Shown: one piece after another, positions 59,576 through 64,000 of the stretch | How the letters are laid out: each line of letters begins with the position of its first letter | Numbering within the stretch: position 1 is the first letter of the stretch | DNA from: Pyxidicoccus xibeiensis | GTDB taxonomy: Bacteria; Myxococcota; Myxococcia; Myxococcales; Myxococcaceae | Length of the DNA stretch: 64,000 nt | Direction: 5' to 3' | Assembly (NCBI RefSeq): GCF_024198175.1 | Contig: NZ_JAJVKV010000005.1 | Coordinates: 1 to 64,000 of the forward strand | Made by a program: the position numbers and the translations under genes | The notes under the pieces: model-generated | Databases searched by the model: none | Told to the model about the DNA's origin: nothing | Seen by the model: only the letters and a program-made list of their open reading frames with translations

Positions 59576-60159
59576 GGACCGCGATGGACGCATTGGACGT
59601 ATTGAGCCTGGAACATCGCCACATCCAGCGGGTGCTGGACGTGCTGGAGCGGGCCGTGGAGCGCGGCCGCGCGGGGGAGTTCGTCTCCGCCTCGCTCTTC
59701 CTGCGCACGGCGAACTTCCTGCTCACCTACGTGGACGGCAGCCACCACGCGAAGGAGATGGTGCTCTTCCAGACGATGCTGGCGCACCAGCTCCCGCTGA
59801 ACCCGGGGCTGCTGGCCCAGGTGTCCGGAGAGCATGGCACCGGGGGCGAGCAGGCGAAGGCGCTCCAGCGCGCGGCGGAGGCGACGCTGCGCGAGGGCAT
59901 GGACCCCGGGTCGATGCTCGCCGCCGCGGAGGCCTACCTGCAGCTGCACCGGGGCCACACCGACGTGGAGGAGACGCAGGTCTTCCCCCTGGCACGGCGC
60001 CTGCTGCCCGCGCCCGTGCTGGAGCGCATGCGCACGCGCTTCGCGCGCATCGAGGCCTCGCACGGACCGCTCGTCGATGCCGCCGAGGTCATGCTGCGGG
60101 CCTTCGCGCCCACCCGTCCCAGCCGGGCCCTGGCGGTGAGCAGCGTGCGCTCCTTCTGA
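59572..60159 (+). CDS. Hemerythrin-like HHE cation-binding protein
   Basis: A 195-residue four-helix protein with the hemerythrin HHE layout: LEHRHIQRVLDVLE near residue 13, SHHAKEMVLFQTML near residue 57, LQLHRGHTDVEETQVFPLA near residue 120 and a final EASHGPL. These His and Glu residues can bind a di-iron centre. Bacterial members sense or buffer oxygen or protect Fe enzymes. Its start overlaps the hemN stop in ATGA, so it is co-translated with the low-oxygen heme enzyme. Function at low oxygen is an inference. Confidence 0.88.
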   Translation: MRTAMDALDVLSLEHRHIQRVLDVLERAVERGRAGEFVSASLFLRTANFLLTYVDGSHHAKEMVLFQTMLAHQLPLNPGLLAQVSGEHGTGGEQAKALQRAAEATLREGMDPGSMLAAAEAYLQLHRGHTDVEETQVFPLARRLLPAPVLERMRTRFARIEASHGPLVDAAEVMLRAFAPTRPSRALAVSSVRSF

Positions 60160-60256
60160 CGAGGGGGCAGGCGGGCGAGCGCCGCCGGGCTGCCCGGCCC
60201 TGGAGTCACGCCCCGGCCGTGCGCACCTCTACCCGTGGACCGAAAGGAGCGGGCGC

Positions 60257-60802
60257 ATGGCGCGGCGACACGGCTGGCTGGGAAGGGCGCGGAGCGGGGC
60301 AAGGGCCCTGGGCGTGGCCGGGGTGCTGCTCGCCGCGTCCGTGGTTGGCGCCATGCCCCAGCCGGGGGAGGCGCTGCCGGAGTTCTCCACCCGGGACTTG
60401 CTGGACCAGCCACGCCAGAGCCGTGAGCTGACGGGGCGGCCCACGCTGCTGGTGGTCATCACCGACAAGGACGGCGGCGAGGCGATGCAGCGGTGGTTCG
60501 ACACCGCGGGCACGCGCGTGCCGAAGGCCGTCCACCGCGCCTCCATCCTGTCGCTCAAGCTGCCCTTCTTCGTCAGCAACGGCACCGTGCGCGGCAAGGT
60601 TCGCGAGAAGGTGCCGCGCGACTTCTGGGCCGCTACGTGGCTGGACAAGAACGGCGACATGGCGAAGGCCCTGGGGCTGGCCACCAGCCGCACGCCGTAT
60701 GCCTTCGCGCTCGATGCCCGGGGCCGCGTGGTGGCCGCCGTGCATGGCGACGCCCAGGCGCCGGAGGCCGAGGCGCTGTGGAAGGCGCTGTCCGGACCGT
60801 GA
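60257..60802 (+). CDS. Secreted thioredoxin-like protein, YtfJ type
   Basis: A 181-residue exported protein with a signal (RALGVAGVLLAASVVGA) and a thioredoxin-fold body: LPEFSTRDLLDQP, TLLVVITDKDGGEAMQRWFD, DFWAATWLDKNGDMAKALGL, TPYAFALDARGRVVAAVHG. The CxxC active site is missing, as in YtfJ/FeoB-linked periplasmic thioredoxin-like proteins. It may work in envelope redox or assembly. It lies between hemerythrin and the strong terminator-like hairpin at 60830 and probably ends a separate unit. The ATG follows ggagcgggcgc. Confidence 0.75.
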   Translation: MARRHGWLGRARSGARALGVAGVLLAASVVGAMPQPGEALPEFSTRDLLDQPRQSRELTGRPTLLVVITDKDGGEAMQRWFDTAGTRVPKAVHRASILSLKLPFFVSNGTVRGKVREKVPRDFWAATWLDKNGDMAKALGLATSRTPYAFALDARGRVVAAVHGDAQAPEAEALWKALSGP

Positions 60803-60829
60803 AGCGGCAGGCGCGCGCGGGAAAAGACA

Positions 60830-60863
60830 ACGGGCGCCCCGGGGAGTGTCCCGGGGCGCCCGT
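60830..60863. terminator. Bidirectional hairpin terminator between convergent genes
   Basis: A perfect 14-bp stem (starting ACGGGCGCCCCGGG) with a six-base loop between the convergent thioredoxin-like gene (stop at 60802) and DUF4476 gene (stop at 60896). The stem is long and GC-rich; no strong U run follows on either strand, so it may be a rho-aided or RNA-protecting end. Its position centred between two converging genes supports termination for both. Confidence 0.6.
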
Positions 60864-60895
60864 GGTGCTTCATGCCTGCCAGCGTGTCCGGCCCG

Positions 60896-61633
60896 TCAGC
60901 GCTGTGCGAGGATTTCCTGAAGCTGCTTCTTGTCGCTGGAGAAGGAGAAGACGCTGTAGAGCTGGTAGCCGTTCTCCGGGTCGAGGATGCGCGGCTTCAG
61001 CGTGCGCACCGCGGCCAGCTTGTCCTGCGAGAAGGCGAAGTGGCTCAGCAGCTGCCCCACCTGCGAGATGAGGAAGTGGTTGTTGCCCGCCGCCATGGTG
61101 ATGATGCGCATCTTGTCGTCGGTGAAGCTCTCATGCTTCACCGCCTCGTTGAGCCGCTTGAAGGGCCCCTCCGGCATCGGCTGGACCACCGGCATCGGCG
61201 GCGGGGGCGGCGGCCGCGGAGCCGGCGCCGGGTAGACGGTGCCCAGGTGCGGCGCCTCCGTCACGAACTGCTGCACCGAGTCCAGCGTCTCCTGCGCCTT
61301 GCGCACCTTGTTGCGCGCCGAGTCCCTGTCCCTGTCCCTGTCCCGGTCCTGGTCACGGCCACGGCGGTCCCTGTCACGGTCCGAGTAGCGCGACTCCTCC
61401 TCGAGGCGCTTCTCCGCGTCCTCCAGCAGCTTCTCCAGGCGGGCCAGGCGCGCGTTCAGCTCGTCGCGGTCCACCACGGCCAGGTTGCCCGAGCGGGGCG
61501 GCTGCTGCGGCTGCGGCATGGGGCGGCCCGGGGGCGGGTTGCGGCGCAGCTCGGCGCCCTGCTTCTCGGCTTCGTCCTGGGCGAGAGCGGAGGAGGCGGT
61601 GAGGAGGGCGACTGCGAGGGTGAGGGCCTTCAT
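60896..61633 (-). CDS. DUF4476 domain secreted protein
   Basis: A 245-residue exported protein. The signal MKALTLAVALLTASSALAQ is followed by a Pro/Gln-rich stretch, a helical coiled-coil region (ELNARLARLEKLLEDAEKRLEE) and an Arg/Asp dipeptide-repeat tract of about 20 residues. The C-terminal 100 residues are the DUF4476 unit (FKRLNEAVKHESFTDDKMRIITMAAGNNHFLISQVGQLLSHFAFSQDKL, here in pieces), common in Myxococcales and Bacteroidetes. The role is unknown. ATG at 61633 is chosen for the signal peptide; the frame remains open to 61693. Confidence 0.83.
   Translation of the reverse strand: MKALTLAVALLTASSALAQDEAEKQGAELRRNPPPGRPMPQPQQPPRSGNLAVVDRDELNARLARLEKLLEDAEKRLEEESRYSDRDRDRRGRDQDRDRDRDRDSARNKVRKAQETLDSVQQFVTEAPHLGTVYPAPAPRPPPPPPMPVVQPMPEGPFKRLNEAVKHESFTDDKMRIITMAAGNNHFLISQVGQLLSHFAFSQDKLAAVRTLKPRILDPENGYQLYSVFSFSSDKKQLQEILAQR
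61318..61384 (-). repeat. Arg-Asp dipeptide repeat tract inside DUF4476 gene
   Basis: About 60 bases of imperfect GGACAG/GGACCG-type hexamer repeats that encode DRDRDRRGRDQDRDRDRDRD. Such slippage-prone repeats can change length and alter the linker between the coiled coil and the DUF4476 domain without a frame change. The charge is nearly neutral overall with alternating signs. Confidence 0.7.
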
Positions 61634-61689
61634 GGGGGAAGCGTCCTTTCGTGTGCTCGATGACTCTGACGCGCCAGGCCCCCCTGCAT

Positions 61690-62691
61690 TCATTCCCCGG
61701 GGGAGGGGCTGCCCGCCAACGTCCTCACAGCGGCATACACCCCCTGGACGGCGCGAGCCATACGCGCATAGTCAAGCGTGTCCCACGTGTCCCCGGCCTC
61801 GTGGTAGCGCGGGTTCCGGAAGAAGGCCGTGTCCGTCACCATCACCGCCCGGTAGCCCTGCGCCCAGAAGCTGGCGTGGTCCGAGAAGTCCACCCCCGTC
61901 AGCGAGCGCGGCGCGCTCAGCGACTCCACCGGCAGCGGGCTCGCGCCCCGCATGGCCTCCGCCACCGTGTCCGTGAGTCCGCCGTCACCCGGGGTTCCCA
62001 CCACGCCGATGAAGTTGCCCGTGTCCGGGTACTTCAGCTTCAGGACGGGCAGCGGGTAGTCCTGGCTGTCCGGCGCGTCCGTGTAGTGCCCGAGCATCTC
62101 CAGCGCCAGCATGCCGCGCAGCCGCACCCCGGCCTCCCGCAGCGAGCGCGCATGCACCGCGCTGCCCATCTGCGAGGTGTGGAAGTGGGGCGGCTCCTCC
62201 AGCGTATAGGCCACCAGGTCGACGCGAGCCGGCGGTGGCTCGCGGCCGAGCCTCGCCGCCAGCTCCAGCAGCCCCGCCACGCCGCTGGCGTTGTCGTCCG
62301 CGCCGGGCGTGCCCGTCGCCGCGTCGTAGTGCGCGCCGACGACGAGCCGCTCTCCGCCCTCCGGCCCGAAGCGGGCGATGACGTTGCGGTAGTCGCGGCC
62401 GTCCACCTGGAAGCGCTGCGACTCCACGTGCCCGCCCGCCCGCGACAGGTGGTCGGCGACGTAGTCCGCCGCGCGCTCCAGGTTCTCCGGGTGCCGCCAG
62501 TCCCTCGGGTGGAAGGTCTCCGACAGCATCCTCACGTGGGCCTTCAGGCGCTCCGCTTCGGCCTCCAGGCCGGGTGGGGCGGGCGTGAGGCCGGCCGCGG
62601 ACGCCTCCCGCTGGCTCCACTTCCACGTCAGGCCCAGGCCCGCCGCCAGCACCGTGGCGCCCATCCCCAGCCATGCCCTTGCTCGCCGCAC
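61690..62691 (-). CDS. M28 family metallopeptidase
   Basis: A 333-residue zinc aminopeptidase-like protein with an N-terminal signal or membrane anchor (LGMGATVLAAGLGL). The M28 ligands are in VVGAHYDAATGTPGADDNASG (His and Asp), then DLVAYTLEEPP (catalytic Glu pair), LEMLGHYTD and SDHASFWAQGYRAVMVTDTAF with a late His. Two zinc ions are expected. It cleaves N-terminal residues in the periplasm or outside the cell. Start is a GTG with gggagggcgag upstream. The mapping of individual ligands is by family comparison. Confidence 0.9.
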   Translation of the reverse strand: MRRARAWLGMGATVLAAGLGLTWKWSQREASAAGLTPAPPGLEAEAERLKAHVRMLSETFHPRDWRHPENLERAADYVADHLSRAGGHVESQRFQVDGRDYRNVIARFGPEGGERLVVGAHYDAATGTPGADDNASGVAGLLELAARLGREPPPARVDLVAYTLEEPPHFHTSQMGSAVHARSLREAGVRLRGMLALEMLGHYTDAPDSQDYPLPVLKLKYPDTGNFIGVVGTPGDGGLTDTVAEAMRGASPLPVESLSAPRSLTGVDFSDHASFWAQGYRAVMVTDTAFFRNPRYHEAGDTWDTLDYARMARAVQGVYAAVRTLAGSPSPGE

Positions 62692-62777
62692 GCTCGCCCT
62701 CCCTGCCCGGCGCCCCCCGGGCCCGGGCCGTGTCTTCCTTGGACTTCCGAGGAGGGAGCGGAGTTCCCTACAAGGGT

Positions 62778-63386
62778 TCAGGGAGTGAGGGTGCGCCTGG
62801 TCAGTACCTCGCCCTCTGGCGACATCTCGTAGACGAGGGGCACGCCCGTGGCCAGCTCCAGGCCGACCACCTGCTCCCCCGTCAGCCCGTCCAGCTTCAT
62901 CACCAGGGAGCGGTTGGAGTTGCCGTGCGCCACCACCAGCACGTGCTTGCCCAGGCGCAGGTCACCGGCGATGGCGCGCTCGTAGAAGGGCAGCACGCGC
63001 TTCGCGGTCATCTCCAGCGACTCGCCGTTGGGCGGGGGCACGTCGTACGAGCGGCGCCACAGCTTCACCTGCTGCTCGCCGAAGCGCTTCGCGGAGTCCG
63101 CCTTGTTGAGCCCCTGCAGGTCTCCGTAGTGGCGCTCGTTGAGCGCGGCGTCGCGGATGGTGGGGACGCGCTGGCCCAGCGTCTCCAGGATGATGGCCAG
63201 CGTCTCCTGCGCGCGGGTGAGCGCGGAGGTGTAGGCGACGTCGAACGTCATCCCCTGGAGCGCCCGGGCTGCCTGGCGGGCCTCCTCGCGTCCCTTCTCC
63301 GTGAGGGGGACGTCCACGAAGCCGGTGAAGCGGTTCTCATGGTTCCAGAGCGACTGACCGTGACGGACGAGCGTGAGCGTGGGCAT
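62778..63386 (-). CDS. gpmA: 2,3-bisphosphoglycerate-dependent phosphoglycerate mutase
   Basis: A 202-residue histidine-phosphatase-fold mutase that interconverts 2- and 3-phosphoglycerate in glycolysis. LTLVRHGQSLWNHENRFTG holds the phospho-His (residue about 9), with ALNERHYGDLQGLNKAD and RRSYDVPPP typical of the dPGM type, and the second catalytic His in VVAHGNSNRSLVM. At 202 residues it is shorter than the 250 of E. coli GpmA, lacking the late C-terminal tail. ATG 63386 with a gaggag site is the start. Confidence 0.93.
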   Translation of the reverse strand: MPTLTLVRHGQSLWNHENRFTGFVDVPLTEKGREEARQAARALQGMTFDVAYTSALTRAQETLAIILETLGQRVPTIRDAALNERHYGDLQGLNKADSAKRFGEQQVKLWRRSYDVPPPNGESLEMTAKRVLPFYERAIAGDLRLGKHVLVVAHGNSNRSLVMKLDGLTGEQVVGLELATGVPLVYEMSPEGEVLTRRTLTP

Positions 63387-63562
63387 GGGGCTCCTCGCTA
63401 GCGCAAGCCGGGCAGGGCGGCCAGGGGCGGGCACGCGCTCCCTGGGCCCGGGCGTTCCGGGGTCCACACTGGGGCCGTTCCGCCCCGGGCTCCCATACGC
63501 CGCGCCCCTGGTAGGGGGGCTCGGCATCCGGCGTAGACCGTGGCTGATGGCGAAGCAGGAGC

Positions 63563-64000
63563 CTACCTGCGCGCCGCGAGCAGCCGCGTCAGCTCGCGGT
63601 CCAGCGCGTTGGCGAAGCGCTGGCTGTCCTTGGGGGAGAAGCCCGCGGGGCCTCCCGTCGTCACGCCGCTCTCGCGCAGCTCCTGCATGAAGTTCCGCAC
63701 GGAGAGGCGCTCGTCGATGTTCTCCGGCGTGAAGAGCTCGCCGCGCGGGTCCAGCACCACCACGCCCCGGGGCACCAGCTGCGCGGCGAGGGGGATGTCC
63801 TGCGTCACCGCGAGGTCTCCCTTCTGCGCCTGCTCGGCGATGTGGCGGTCCGCCACGTCCAGCCCGGCCCCCACCTGCACCGTGGAGACGAGCTCCGAGC
63901 GGGGCAGCGAGAGGCCCTTGTTGGCCACGAAGACGGCAGGCACCTTCAGGCGCTGCACGGCGCGCAGCAGGATGTCGCGGACGGGTCCGGGACAGGCATC
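63563..64000 (-). CDS. YaiI/YqxD family DUF188 protein, 5' part missing
   Basis: The frame is open to the right edge of the window, so the start lies outside; 145 residues are seen. It begins DACPGPVRDILLRAVQRLKVPAVFVANKG, matching the usual DADACP start of the DUF188/YaiI family, and continues VGAGLDVADRHIAEQAQKGDLAVTQDIPLAAQLV with the NYN/PIN-like acidic residues D, D and LDPRGELFTPENIDERLSVRNFMQELR. The family is a likely RNase or nuclease-fold of unknown role. Only a few N-terminal residues appear to be absent. Confidence 0.88.
   Translation of the reverse strand, partial: DACPGPVRDILLRAVQRLKVPAVFVANKGLSLPRSELVSTVQVGAGLDVADRHIAEQAQKGDLAVTQDIPLAAQLVPRGVVVLDPRGELFTPENIDERLSVRNFMQELRESGVTTGGPAGFSPKDSQRFANALDRELTRLLAARR

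Overview
The window is 64 kb of very GC-rich DNA with dense, often overlapping genes and strong third-position GC. Gene content (Sit polymorphic toxin lipoproteins with double-CXXCG immunity proteins, an alternative complex III, hybrid Ser/Thr kinases, many lipoproteins) points to a myxobacterium of the Myxococcaceae (Myxococcus, Corallococcus or Pyxidicoccus type). This rests on gene families, not on an rRNA gene; no rRNA, tRNA, IS element, prophage or CRISPR array was seen.

Layout. 0-4.8 kb: the 3' part of a type VI secretion VgrG, a LysM-amidohydrolase likely to be its cargo, and an unknown third gene. 4.8-11.5 kb: housekeeping and membrane genes (glycerate kinase, RlmI-type methyltransferase, FxsA, acyltransferase, small ferredoxin). 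11.8-22.4 kb: a respiratory block with a MauG-type peroxidase, a diheme cytochrome, a NarI-like protein and a complete actABCDEF operon for alternative complex III. 22.6-36.6 kb: single genes, among them two methyltransferases, extracellular carbohydrate enzymes and a 1313-residue kinase/cyclase-like/ATPase/TPR regulator. 36.8-44.4 kb: three TetR regulators, each beside a palindromic operator candidate and a metabolic enzyme (thiolase, glutathione transferase, alpha/beta hydrolase). 44.4-50.2 kb: a DUF885 lipoprotein and two tandem sitA6-sitI6 toxin-immunity pairs. 50.3-60.2 kb: a cbb3 oxidase cluster (TauE/SafE-like protein, ccoI, ccoS, fused ccoNO, ccoQ, monoheme ccoP, ccoG) leading into hemN and a hemerythrin. 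60.2-64 kb: thioredoxin-like protein, DUF4476 protein, M28 peptidase, phosphoglycerate mutase and a truncated DUF188 gene.

The most novel signal is a pair of unannotated 38-codon genes at 39024 and 41966. Their first 16 codons are almost identical, including a 29-base identical stretch, while the remaining 22 codons are unrelated. Each is preceded by a 7-bp hairpin ending exactly 20 bases before the ATG, with different but self-complementary stem sequences, and each is followed by a strong hairpin terminator candidate whose arms share a 10-mer. This looks like a conserved-leader, variable-core secreted or modified peptide family built as a small standalone cassette.

The two respiratory blocks fit together: alternative complex III oxidises quinol and reduces cytochrome c, and the cbb3 oxidase can consume that cytochrome c at low oxygen, with HemN and hemerythrin suggesting adaptation to microaerobic conditions. 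The Sit pairs and the VgrG unit both serve kin or competitor interactions.
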